Shown here: positions 46,199 to 57,117 of the stretch, piece after piece
Layout: every line of letters starts with the position of its first letter
How positions within the stretch are numbered: the stretch's first letter is position 1
Assembly (NCBI RefSeq): GCF_020080835.1
Contig: NC_058162.1
Coordinates: forward strand, 27,676,758 to 27,740,757
Direction of reading: 5' to 3'
Origin: Cotesia glomerata
Taxonomy: Eukaryota > Arthropoda > Insecta > Hymenoptera > Braconidae
Length of the DNA: 64,000 nt
The notes under the pieces: model-generated
The model's input: the letters and a program-made list of their open reading frames with translations, nothing else
Told to the model about the DNA's origin: nothing
The model's database searches: none
Translations under genes and position numbers: made by a program

Positions 46199-47060
46199 TT
46201 TAACTTCCCGCTAAGAAAATTGAAAATTTTCAAAAATCGGGAAGTTATTGGTTACCCGTTTTCGAAAATCGAGTTTTCATGAGATCTCGACGTTTTGAGG
46301 TCACAGGAAGCTTCCCTGACTATTCCCACGAGGGTGTCACTATGTCTGTATGTGTGTGTGTGTGTGTGTGTGTGTTAAGTATGTAAGCCTCTTATAACTT
46401 TTGAACGGTTGAACCGATTTCATCGCGGTTGGTGCCATTCGAAAGGGCTTCGCCAAACTTAGATTTCCTGTTAATTTGAACCGGTTTGGACCGATAGATT
46501 TTGAGAAATTTGGAGAAATCTAAAAAAAAGTAAGAAAAAAAATTTTTTCTGAAGTGGTTTTTTTGGGATAACTTTTAAACGGCTCAACCGATCGATTCCA
46601 AAAACTAATCAGCTCTCAACCTTGAAAAACCACGTCGATCGCCGCCAATCCGGTCAAAATCGGTTGATTCGTTCGAGAGATATCGTGAACGAAAGAAAAC
46701 CGAAAAAAGTGTTTTTTCAGAGTTACTCCGAAATTTCTAGTTTGACCAATTGAAACTTAGAAATTATTTATAAAGCTTAAAAAACTACGTAGAATGCCGC
46801 CAACCGCGTAAAAATCGGTTCATTCATTCAAAAGTTATTGCGGTATGAACATTCAAAAAATAGTGTTCTATGAAACTTCTATCAGACTTTTGAGCTCAAA
46901 GAGCTCAAAAGCATAGAAAAGGTATCTTTTTGAGCTCGGAGAGCTTAAAACAACACACAGATTGTACTTTTGAGCTCGAAGAGCTCAAAAAAGCGGCCAG
47001 GTATTAACGGAATTAGCGGGAAGTTGCAGGGATGGCCTTTAGGGTCAACCGTTTTCCTAA
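46199..47060 (-). mobile_element. GGGAAGTT-ended element, copy 3
   Basis: From TAACTTCCCGCTAAG to AGGGTCAACCGTTTTCCTAA, reverse orientation relative to 30209-31078 and the closest to it in sequence, including the GAGCTC palindromes and a (TG)n tract at 46347-46375. Confidence 0.85.
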
Positions 47061-48211
47061 TTTTTTTATTACTATTTAATCAATTTAAATTTAAAATTTG
47101 ATTTTTTAACAAGTTACAAATTAAAAATAAAAATTAATAATTGCCGCAGTCATTTTAACTCAAGTTACTCGTTCAAAAACTCTTAACCAAACAAACGCGT
47201 CAATAATAATAATAATAAATTTATCTTTTTTAATATTGATTATTTTTAATGGAGATAAAAAAAAAAAACAAACATTGAGCAAAAAAAAAAGGAATTAACC
47301 TTAAAAAAGTGTAAATATTGAAGCGTGTCGATCAAAAATTCTATTTACCAATAATTGGTAAAAGTGTTATATACTTTTTACCTTAAAATATTCCCATATA
47401 TATCTATGTATTCGTGAATGTGAATACATAATGCATGTGCCTTGTGCGAGAAAAATCCGTGAGTAAAGAAGTGATGCAGTCAATTACAGATACAGTAGTG
47501 CGAGTGCTCTATTTGCTTTACAAAAATAACGATCATTAATTTTTTTTACTTGTTTATTCTTTGTTTTTGTACGTTTTAATGATAAAAATGTTTAATCGAA
47601 TGAAAAGCGAGAAGAAAATAAAATAAAAAAAAACTTTTTTATTGTATTAAATATAACTTTGCATTAAAATATAACTTTGTTTAATGATCAAAGTTTAAAA
47701 CTGCTATTAAACTATTATCATCTAGAGAGTTTGCAACAATTTAATTATTTCTTCTTTTATTTATTTATTTATTTATTCGATTTGAATGCCAAGGCATCAG
47801 CCAAATGGCAAAAATACAAAAGTAAGTAGTATAAAGTACATGTAAGAGTATAAACAGGTCTATATAAACACTTTTATTTATTTTAGAGTATTTTAAAAAA
47901 TTAAATAATTGAGTTTGTTTGATTTGTTTTTAATTTATTAGAATAAATTATTTAGATTACGGCCTCATAATTTTATCTGTCTTGTTTTCGTGATTGGGTT
48001 GTCCCTTTCATGATGGTTTCGTCCCCAAAGGTTTTACATAAATCCATTAAATTAGACTAGCGTGGAAATAAGTGGAGTTTATTTTTAGAAGCAATTATAA
48101 ATTTATTAATTAAATTGTTTTATAAGTGGTTTGATAGAAGATTAATAATAAAATCTGGAGTTATAAAAAAAAAAATAATTTTTTTTTTAATACGTAAAGC
48201 TTTCAAATATT
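47061..48211. other. intron stretch with a LINE 3'-tail remnant
   Basis: Mostly plain AT-rich DNA. At 47755-47830, read on the minus strand, GCCATTTGGCTGATGCC and CCTTGGCATTC are followed by (AATA)n. This resembles the LINE 3' UTR end seen at 45590-45630, so it is probably a short LINE tail insertion. Confidence 0.4.
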
Positions 48212-50419
48212 AAAAGCCCCAATTATTGATAATCTAAATTATTTTTAAATATATTTAATCATCTGTAATAAGAATAGCTATCATAATTTTATTAAATTAT
48301 AATTAATAAAAAAATTTACTGTCAGTTCAAAATATTAAATATTAATTATTAAAAAATAAGGAGCACCAGTTCATCAAACCAGCTTACAAACGTTTATTTT
48401 CTTAACAACTTTGATTAGAAAAGCATTTTTTTTAAATGCCGAGTTTAAATTCATTTCTTCATCTAATAATATCATCTTTTTTTTTTTTCAATTAACAATA
48501 GATGAAAAATTTATAAAATTGAATAATCGAAATTAATTGTATGCTTTATAATATTTAAATAATGGGTGTCAATAACTAGTTGATAATTTTTAAGTTGAAT
48601 CTCATATTGACAGCCATTCGACAGCGCTAAGACGCCTTTTTTTGACTTTAACCTAAAAAATTAACTGTAAGAGTTTGAACTCTTCTGATTAAATAAATTA
48701 TTTTAAAATAAATTTTTATATTTTTAAAAGTAATTAATCATTTATGGAAATTATTATTAATAAACTTTAATAAAATTGATTACTTAATAAGGTAAAATCC
48801 CTAATTATTGACAGGGGTCTAAATATTGACACCCTAAATAATTTTTGAATATATTTTATCATCTGTAATAAGAATAACTATCATATAAGTTTTTATTAAA
48901 TTCTAATTAATTAAAAAATTGAAAAAAATTACTGTCAGTTCAAAATATTAAATATTAATTATTAAAAAAAAATAAGGAGCACCAGTTCATCAAACCAGCT
49001 TACGAACGTTTATTTTCTTAACAACTTTGATTAGAAAAGCATTTTTTTTAAATGCCAAGTTTAAATTCATTTCTTCATCTAATAATATCATCTTTTTTTT
49101 TTTATGTATTTTGTAAAATTTGTGAATATAGATATACAAATTACGAGATCATATACTGGTACGTGATCATCTATCGGGGCTTTTAGCTTAACAATAATGA
49201 AAAATTTATAAAATTGAATAATCGAAATTAATTGTATGCTTTATAATATTTAAATAATGGGTGTCAATAACTAGTTGATAATTTTTGAGTTGAATCTCAT
49301 ATTGACAGCCATTCGACAGCGCTAAGACGCCTTTTTTTGACTTTAATCTAAAAAATTAACTGTAAGAGTTTGAACTTTTCTGATTTCATAAATTATTTTA
49401 AAATAAATTTTTATATTTTTAAAAGTAATTAATCATTTATGGAAATTATTATTAATAAACTTCAATAAAATTGATTACTTAATAAGGTAAAATCCCTAAT
49501 TATTGACAGGGGTCTAAATATTGACACCCTAAATAATTTTTAAATATATTTAATCATCTGTAATAAGAATAACTATCATATAAGTTTTTATTAAATTCTA
49601 ATTAATTAAAAATTGAAAAAAAATTACTGTCAGTTCAAAATATTAAATATTAATTATTAAAAAAAATAAAGTTACCACCAGTTGATCAAACCAGCTTACG
49701 AACGTTTATTTTCTTAACAACTTTGATTAGAAAAGCATATTTTTTTAATGCCGAGTTTAAATTCATTTCTTCATCTAATAATATCATCTTTTTTTTTTTT
49801 TTTAATTAACAATATATGAAAAATTTATAAAAATGAATAATCGAAATTAATTGTATGCTTTATAATATTTAAATAATGGGTGTCAATAACTAGTTGATAA
49901 TTTTTAAGTTGAATCTCATATTGACAGCCATTAGACAGCGCTAAGACGCCTTTTTTTGACTTTAACCTAAAAAATTAACTGTAAGAGTTTGAACTCTTCT
50001 GATTAAATAAATTATTTTTAAATAAATTTTTATATTTTTAAAAGTAATTAATCATTTGTGGAAATTATTATTAATAAACTTTAATAAAATTGATAACTTA
50101 ATAATAAGTTTGGATAAATAAGAATAAGCAGATGATTGTAGGCATGCTTAGTATAGGTGTCAATAATTGGGGCGAAGGTATATCAATAATTAGATCAATC
50201 AGTTTTTTAACCTGCCAATAATTGATGTATCTGGATAATCTATGCAATTATTTAAAATTAATTAGTAAATACCAGTGATTATCATTTTAAAAAATTTGAT
50301 TAGTAAAAACATTACTTGAGACATTACCATAATCAAAATTCAACGATATTGATATTTGATTGCTTAAAAAAAATCAAATCATAACTTTGTCTCTTAGAGT
50401 GTCAATAATTAGGGCTTTT
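48212..50419. mobile_element. TIR element with an internal triplication (~620-700-bp units)
   Basis: Left end AAAAGCCCCAATTATTGA and right end TCAATAATTAGGGCTTTT are inverse with one or two mismatches. Inside are three tandem copies of a ~616-bp unit: CACCAGTTCATCAAACC at 48364 and 48980, CACCAGTTGATCAAACC at 49676. The second unit has an ~80-bp insertion (49105-49190). Each unit repeats the TIR-like AAAATCCCTAATTATTGACA (48792, 49488) and ATTCGACAGCGCTAAGACGCC. No coding frame. Confidence 0.83.
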
Positions 50420-51033
50420 CTTTCTTTTGTTTCAGAAATTTTATTAAGAGTAATTTAAATTAAGAAGAAATATAAGTCTTCTTTATGATTACTAAAATAC
50501 AATTAGATATAAAATATTTTCTTTTTTATTTTCTCTTTTAGGTTATACAAGCTGATCTGAGATTGTCGAAAACATTTAAAGGGAAAAACAAAGGTTAGAC
50601 TCACGAGCTTCGAAGTTTAGAAAGTCAATTTTCGAGCAACCGCTCTGTGTAATTAGATTGCGGTTAACCACGAACTTGTTTCGTTTATAAATAAAAAGTC
50701 GTAAAATGAGGTTATATATACGCTAATTCCACGGAGAAATTTTCTGGGTAAATAAATTTTTATTTTAAGTAATTAAACTAACCCAAAAAAACTATTTCTT
50801 CTCTTATAAATTGATTTCTTCTTTAAATAATTTTTATTACTAAAAAAAAAAAATCACAAATAAGCAAAAATTCAGTGAAGAAAGCAGTGACCCAGTACAA
50901 ACCAGTGAAGAAATATAATTTAAATAAAATAATGTGGTAATGATTGATGACATACAAAAACAATAAACAGTAATTTATATGCGTATGTATGTCGAAAGTG
51001 AAAACAAACAAGTCAGTTTAACAATAAAACGAC
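50420..51033. other. intron stretch, no supported feature
   Basis: AT-rich. A short (ATTA)n run lies near 51036-51053. Confidence 0.4.
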
Positions 51034-51257
51034 TTTATTAATTAATTAATTAATACCGATGGTCACGCGATGTCCGCCCTGTGTAGTAGAGCAAATTGGC
51101 AGCCGCACTCCCGTGGCTCACGAGTTCTTCTCTGATAATGAAAGCACTGCTCCAAAACTCCGCAGCCCCCTCCCCCACACTGCATCACCATATCCGATAA
51201 TGTAGTCATAACCTTTTTCGTCCAATTCAACCATTGGCATATTTGTTTGTTTATATT
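51034..51257 (-). other. possible alternative 3' exon or orphan small ORF
   Basis: On the minus strand the frame is open from 51257 to a TGA at 51065-51063, in a GC-rich island inside the AT-rich intron. It contains N-W-T-K, M-T-T-L-S-D-M-V-M-Q-C, a Gly/Cys cluster, and ends E-C-G-C-Q-F-A-L-L-H. AATAAA follows 24 bases after the stop (51039-51034). An AAAAAG|GTTATG site would join in phase to the transmembrane exon (52638-52850), giving an alternative short tail, but the acceptor has no pyrimidine tract. A second frame here is also open for 38 codons from an ATG. Function unknown. Confidence 0.28.
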
Positions 51258-51369
51258 TTATTAATTTCAGATTTGAATTTTATTTATTCAATTTTTTTTT
51301 CGCAGGTCGCAGATGACGTCGAGGTTAAGAAACAAAAATATTTTAAAGTCTGTTTAGTTTCAGTTTTTT

Positions 51370-51863
51370 ATTTAACGCCATCTATTTAAGGCGTGTGAAG
51401 TTAAATTTTAATTAATTAAATAAATTTTCATTACAAGTCATAATTATTGTAAAATTTGAAAAAAATGTTATTCTATATTTTATTTTAAATAAAAAAGGTA
51501 AGAATAATTTTTTTCGTATCTTTGTTAGTTTTCGAGATAATTAGAGTTAAAAAAATTGCATTCAAGTTCCAAGCGGCGTAACGGCGGAACCGCTCAGGCG
51601 CATGCGCGAGGATTGTTCCGCGCATGCGTAGTTGAATTTTCGCGGGAAATTTAAACTAAACATACGATATTTTGGATTTTTTTGATTTTTAATAGTTTTA
51701 TGTTGAATTTTAATAAAAATTATTACGAAAAATGTTTAATTTAGAAGATTAGAAGAATTTTTATTTAAAATTTGTAAAAAAAAAATTAAAAGCTTAAAAA
51801 ATTGACTAAGATTTTTTGCTACTAAAAGTTTTACTTCGCTGACGCTTTAAATAGATGGCGTAT
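51370..51863. repeat. inverted-end repeat with paired GCGCATGCG sites
   Basis: Ends ACGCCATCTATTTAA and TTTAAATAGATGGCGT are inverse. In the middle (about 51597-51633) two NRF-1-like GCGCATGCG cores flank GATTGTTCC and are followed by CGCGGGAAATTTAAAC. The same core arrangement occurs at 23455-23510. Confidence 0.55.
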
Positions 51864-52637
51864 GAACTAGAACTTAATTAAAAAAAAAAATTTATCCAAG
51901 TGTAAGCAATTGTTTCTAAGGCTTGCTATATAAAGTACTTAAAAGTTTATTTTACAGCTTGTTATATATAAAAACAGCTCAATAGATCTATCGATTCAAA
52001 GTGGTATTGTTGCTATTGTTATTATTGTGTACTATTGAGTGTCGAGTGAAGTACTTTGGTATATATAGTAAATAAAATAGACATATTTTTAGATTGTTAG
52101 TGAGTTTAAGAAACTACTACCCCTTTAATTAAGTACTTTCAAAATAAAATAAAATAAAATAAACGGATAGAAATTAAGTTAGCGTTTAAATTTTTTTTAT
52201 TGAAAAAATTATTGCAAAAAAATTTTTAAAAATGCAATTTTAAAAAAATATATTTTTCGTTTTAATTTAATTAATAAAAAAATTAAAAACATCGGCTAAC
52301 TTTAGTATTATATTAAATGGTTTGATTAAAACTAAAAAGCTCGCTAAATAAAAATACTCTGAATAATTATATTAAATGTTGTTATATCCTAAAGAAAAGT
52401 TAATATTTTACAGTGCAATTGGTAGTTTTAACGATCATAAAAAAAAAAAAAAACGCTTGAGGCTCAAATAAATTTGATGTGACTATAACTGCTGAATAAA
52501 CAATGGATATGTATGAAAAAGATTATTTACTCGGCTAGATAAATATTCATGTTTATATTTGCGGATGCGAATTTTAAAATTGAATATTAATTTTTTACTT
52601 TTCAGGCTTTATTGGAGTTATATTAGAGATTCCTTAC
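51864..52637. other. intron stretch downstream of the transmembrane exon
   Basis: AT-rich, with a short (AAAAT)n tract near 52142-52162. No exon seen. Confidence 0.4.
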
Positions 52638-52850
52638 CTGAGAGCAGGCGTGTTGTGAAGAGTGTTGGGTGCAAGGAGTTGTTGTGGGGTTGCAAATCGC
52701 CCCCGTGCCCGGAACTTTTAGCTGTTCCTTGTAATCGGGCTGATAAGGAAGCAGCATGCGTATTTTGCCCCATCGGTTGAAAAAAAGTGCTATTGCACCC
52801 GCCCAGACTAGTAGTACCATCATCACTATTCCTATTTCGACGGCACGTAC
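52638..52850 (-). CDS. FN3-transmembrane gene, membrane-spanning exon
   Basis: A 213-bp (71-codon) minus-strand exon bounded by acceptor TTTCTCTGTGAACAG and donor CTCTCAG|GTAAGG, phase 0 at both ends. After V-R-A-V-E the frame has a ~20-residue hydrophobic helix (I-G-I-V-M-M-V-L-L-V-W-A-G-A-I-A-L-F-F). A basic stop-transfer N-R-W-G-K-I-R follows, so the protein is single-pass with its C-terminus inside. The pattern V-L-x-x-W-A-G-x-I-A-L-F recalls the transmembrane helix of FNDC4/FNDC5 (irisin-precursor family), as I remember it. After the helix come P-Y-Q-P-D-Y-K and a Thr/Cys/His-rich end. The opposite-strand frame at 52559-52780 is its shadow. Confidence 0.85.
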
Positions 52851-53236
52851 CTGTTCACAGAGAAATCGATAGATAAGGTTAATATATTCACTCAGGGTTG
52901 TGCTATTGTTGACGCGATACAATTCGCGGAAAATGGAAATTAATTTATACACTTAAATTATAGTTCTAAAGGTTGTATTTTATTTAATTGCAGTAATTTA
53001 TCGTTAATAAGAGGTCTAGAATTTCGCAAAATTAATGAAAATTCAGTTAGCCGACAGTTAAAATTTTTTTTTTATTGAAAATTTTTATAAAAAAGTAAAA
53101 AAAAATGTTTATTTGGAAAAATTGTGTCTAATTTTTAAAAAAAATTTTTTAGTTCTAATTTAATAAATGAAAAAATTGAAAAACGTCGGATTTAGATTGT
53201 TGAAAATTAAATAAACCGACATCTGAAAATTTTGCA
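52851..53236. other. intron stretch, no supported feature
   Basis: AT-rich; the frame extending the transmembrane exon upstream (to 52952) is intronic read-through beyond the acceptor. Confidence 0.4.
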
Positions 53237-53401
53237 CACTGATAGAAGGATTTCTTAGTATTTAAGAAGATTTCTTAGTATTTAAGAAATATTTCTTATA
53301 TACAAAGAAATATTTTTTAAATACTAAAAAATGATGTTTAAGAAATGATTTCTTAAATACAAAGAAATCTTCTTAAATGTTAAGAAATCCTTCTATCAGT
53401 G
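53237..53401. mobile_element. CACTGATAGAAG-family TIR element, copy 3
   Basis: 165 bp, ends CACTGATAGAAGGATTTC and GAAATCCTTCTATCAGTG, CA duplication at 53235-53236 and 53402-53403. The interior is entirely ATTTCTTAGTATTTAAGAAA-type words in both orientations. Confidence 0.9.
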
Positions 53402-53693
53402 CACGTCTCTCAAGGTCAAGCAATTATTTCAGCTTAAATTATTTTTATCTGATCTTTTTTGCACTTTGAGTATTAAATGAGTTGACAAATATTAACAAGA
53501 ACACTTTTTTATGACAGTAGATACTTTGAAAAACACTATTTTTTCTACACGGAAAGAAAATTGAAGGAGTTTTTACTATTTTACTATTGTAATTTTTACT
53601 AAATAAAATAGTAACGGTGGACTATATTTCTCATTAAGTAATTTTTACGATCTACGATTGTAAATTTTATCCAACAAATAAGACTAGCAAGAG

Positions 53694-53945
53694 TCTTAAG
53701 AAGGGTTCATATTTTTTCTCTCTCTCGCTCTCTATTGGACAAACGAGAGTATCTCTGTCATACTTGTACAACTTATGGAATCTTAAAACGGATTTTATGC
53801 ATAAATAAATGAAAATTTTCCAAAAAAGCGCTTCGCTCTTCGATGGATAATTTAATTATCTATCGAAGAGCGAAGCGTTTTTTTCAAAATTTTATCTTAT
53901 TTATGAGCAAAACTCGTTTGAAAATCAACTATCAACCGCTCTTAA
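53694..53945. mobile_element. 240-bp insertion flanked by TCTTAA, with a strong hairpin
   Basis: Absent from the sister element at 58485-59186, which reads straight through TCTTAAAAAGTCGAATAC. TCTTAA occurs at both edges (53694-53699, 53940-53945), consistent with a 6-bp target duplication or TTAA-type insertion. Inside, 53822-53884 is a hairpin with ~30-bp arms around AAGCGCTTCGCTCTTCGAT. Confidence 0.72.
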
Positions 53946-54116
53946 AAAGTCGAATACTATAGAGCAAATTATACAATATGTGTTTGTGAACTTTACAATT
54001 CAACTATTGTAAAAATTCACAGTTGGTTTTTTTAAAAGAAATATTAGGGAGGGAGAGAGATAGAAGGTTGGACTAATTGGTACCTGTACAGTAATCGAAA
54101 AAGAAACCGAGATTTT

Positions 54117-54192
54117 CGTGCTATCTGGGAATCGAACCCAGAGAACTCTGTGTTGGCAGCCAGAGACTCTCCTCTCGACGCTATCCGAGGTA
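54117..54192 (-). ncRNA. tRNA-derived sequence inside the CACGG element
   Basis: Minus strand GGATAGCGTCGAGAGGAGAG (A-box-like) and CTGGGTTCGATTCCCAG (perfect T-arm/B-box). CTGCCAA in the loop position could be a GCC anticodon. The acceptor does not pair, so a relic. Confidence 0.6.
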
Positions 54193-54497
54193 AACTAAGA
54201 CCCATATCCTTTAACATATACATAAACTCGGAGTCTAGCGCTGTGCACGGCCATCACTCACACTAATTGAGAAACATTCTAATTCAACTATTGTAAAATT
54301 TGCTATAGTTCTATTGGAAAGATACAGAGGCAGCACTGGAAATTTTCATCTCTTACTTTTTACAATAGTAATATCGTATTTTTTCATCAATAAATTGTAT
54401 TTTTTCTTCTAAAATACTTGACAATTAATATTAATAAAAGTATAGTCCAGCTTTACAATAGTTGTATCGTAAATTTTCCCAGAAATTTTTTCCCGTG

Positions 54498-54919
54498 TAT
54501 AAAATATAAAAAAAAAACCGTTTTGAAAAATTTTTTTCAATTAATTAGAAAATCGTTTTTTCTCTCCTTTAATTACTAAAAAAAAATCAAACATTTTTTA
54601 ACGTTTGCTAATTTTAGTATCATAAAAATTAACTGTTTTTTTTGTAAAGTAAAGTTTTTTTTTTCGATAGAAAAGTATAAAATTGAGAAAAAGTAAAAAA
54701 TTGTGAAAAAAAAAGAATTTTTTTAAGAAAAGTGAAAAATTTAATAAATCTTACTTATCAAAACATTTTGCGTCATTTCGTCAAAAAAATCTGTTTTAAA
54801 TATAAAGAAAATAATTAAAAAATTTTAATTTAAAAATTTATTTTAAGTAATTTTTTCCCTCTAAGTAAAATTCTATTAGATTAAAATTGAATTACTAAAA
54901 TTAAAAACTAAATAATTAC
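54498..54919. other. intron stretch, no supported feature
   Basis: AT-rich with many A and T runs. Confidence 0.4.
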
Positions 54920-55020
54920 TTGTATAGGCGCTGGATGCGGATTTGACGACGAAGGTGGCGGAGGAATTGGAGGTCCTCCAGTAACACTAGCATCCTGCTG
55001 AGGAGACGTACGTGGTGGCT
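54920..55020 (-). CDS. FN3-transmembrane gene, proline-rich linker exon
   Basis: A 101-bp minus-strand exon after a very good acceptor (TTGTTTTTTCAG) and before donor ATACAA|GTAATT. After two bases (AG) completing a split codon it codes P-P-R-T-S-P-Q-Q-D-A-S-V-T-G-G-P-P-I-P-P-P-P-S-S-S then N-P-H-P-A-P-I-Q. It joins in phase to V-R-A-V-E of the transmembrane exon. It would be the flexible extracellular stalk between the FN3 domain and the membrane. It needs one base from the preceding exon, which the FN3 exon at 61836-61974 does not supply. Confidence 0.78.
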
Positions 55021-55757
55021 CTGAAAAAACAACAATATCAAAACGGTTTGTTATCTTAATTACATTAAGCCCGATTATTATTCAAGGGTATGTTCATGGT
55101 AATTTTAACCCGGTAATTATGCAAATTCTCATCGATTATCGTTTAATTCGTCAATTTGCTCAAACATAATCTGAAAATTTAATTTATTCATGACACCTTT
55201 TAATTTCAAATCAATATTGGCCAATGTCTAAAATTTATTATTTCTTCCTTGTGTTAATTAGTCTTCATTATACTTAAGATTTTTTTAATAAAATAATACA
55301 CCATTAAGCCTGATATTGAGTAACAACTTCAACTTTGATTAATTACTGTCTAATACTATCAAATGAATTATTTATAAACGAATCTGACATTTATACTCGA
55401 AATAATTACATAAGAACAAATGTGATAATTAATGCTCGTTATTACTTATTCATTATGTAGCCTGTAATTTTTAAACCGCAGAACAATTACTTTCGAATTA
55501 TTTATCTAAGTAGAGAATCGTCAGAGCAATTAGAGCCTGCTAACTGTTTCGTCTATTGGTCTATTTACATTGCAAGCCTACGGAAGGATAAAAACAAAGA
55601 AGCAACAAAGAAGTTAGCAAAAACACTGACGCGCTATTTATTTAGGTTAGGAAATACCGTAAGGTTGTACGGATTACGCACAAATGTGTTTTAATTATAT
55701 TTGAACATACTTTTTATTCAATTGTTGCGAAAAACACGCATTGTTTTTCTTTAAGTA
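55021..55757. other. intron stretch, no supported feature
   Basis: AT-rich, unique-looking; no frame, repeat or RNA-like sequence seen. Confidence 0.4.
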
Positions 55758-55839
55758 CACTGATAGAAGCATTTAGTTCTATTTAATAAGATTTAGTAAC
55801 AGATAACCGAAAAAAAATGTTTCTATATAATCATATATA

Positions 55840-56690
55840 ATTGTAGATAATCATATATGACTAAATATGATTATATATGGAATCATATATATAATTATAT
55901 ACAATTATATATAATCATATATAATTATATATAATCATACATGACTATATATGGAATTGTATATAATATTATATATAATTATATGACTATATATGGAGCA
56001 ATATACAACCAAGCAAGATTATATAGTTCCATATATAATTATATATAACCATACATGATTATATATGGAATTGTATATGAGGTCATATATAATCATATAT
56101 AATTATATATGACTATATATGGAGCAATATACAGCCAATCAAGATTATATATAGTTCCATATATAATTATATATAGTTATATATAGTTATATGTAATTAT
56201 ATATAGTTATATATAATCATACATGATTATATATGGAATTGTATATGAGGTCATATATAATCATATATAATTATATATGACTATATATGGAGCAATATAC
56301 AGCCAAGCAAGATTATATATAGTTCCATATATAATTATATATGACTATATATGGAGCAATATACAGCCAAGCAAGATTATATATAGTTCCATATATAATT
56401 ATATATAGTTATATATAATCATACATGATTATATATGGAATTGTATATGAGGTCATATATAATCATATATAATTATATATGACTATATATGGAGCAATAT
56501 ACAGCCAAGCAAGATTATATATAGTTCCATATATAATTATATATAGTTATATATAATCATACATGATTATATATGGAATTGTATATGAGGTCATATATAA
56601 TCATATATGACTATATATGGAGCAATATACAGCCATCCAAGATTATATATAATCCCATATATAATTATATATGCTTATATATAATTAATA
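55840..56690. repeat. complex TATATAATTATATATGA satellite
   Basis: Variants of ATATATAATTATATATGAC repeat throughout. The marker GGAGCAATATACA(G/A)CCA recurs at 55995, 56121, 56289, 56353, 56491 and 56619, i.e. spacings of about 64 and 126-168 bp. Confidence 0.85.
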
Positions 56691-57042
56691 TATATAAAAA
56701 TTTTTTCTTTGAAAAAAAATTTTTTTTTGGTAATCACCAAAAGTATAAAATGATGTTTATAATTACGTTTAAATAATTCTGAAATACAAAATTTGTTACA
56801 TTTCCTATGAGATGTTTTGGTCTGCTCTGCTAATACCTAATAGTAAAATCATTATTTATTTTATTATTTAAATAAGTGTTATATTATAATAAGATTCGGT
56901 CAAATAAATAAATTATGAATTATGACTATCCGAATATATTTTAAAATCAATTTTTATATTATATTTATGATAAACCCATATGATACATTATGTAGATGAT
57001 AGAATCATTGTTATCTAAGACAGCAGCACAGAAGACAGAAAC

Positions 57043-57117
57043 TTCAAGATCACTAAAGTTAAGCAGCATTGAGCAGGGTTAATAGTTGGATGGGTGACCG
57101 CTGGTGTTATAGCCGTA
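57043..57117 (+). ncRNA. 5S rRNA-derived sequence (3' two-thirds)
   Basis: GATCACTAAAGTTAAGCAGC, TTGAGCAGGGTTAATAGTTG and GGATGGGTGACCGC follow the order of the 5S internal promoter region, with several substitutions. The normal 5' third is missing. A T8 run at 57131 could be a Pol III terminator. A 5S pseudogene or the head of a SINE3-like element inside the nested element. Confidence 0.82.

Larger units (their letters stand above)
53548..54497 (-). mobile_element. CACGG/CCCGTG TIR element with tRNA-like core, copy 1
   Basis: 950 bp from CACGGAAAGAAAATTGAAGG to AGAAATTTTTTCCCGTG, TA duplication at 53546-53547 and 54498-54499. It is the reverse-orientation copy of 58485-59186, sharing ACTATTGTAAAA words, CCAACCTTCTATCTCTCTCC (inverse) and a tRNA-like sequence. 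It differs by a 240-bp insertion at 53700-53939. Confidence 0.86.

Noticed and set aside
52559..52780. 73-codon plus-strand frame with many Cys
   Set aside because: Antisense to the transmembrane exon, whose splice sites and helix are far more convincing.
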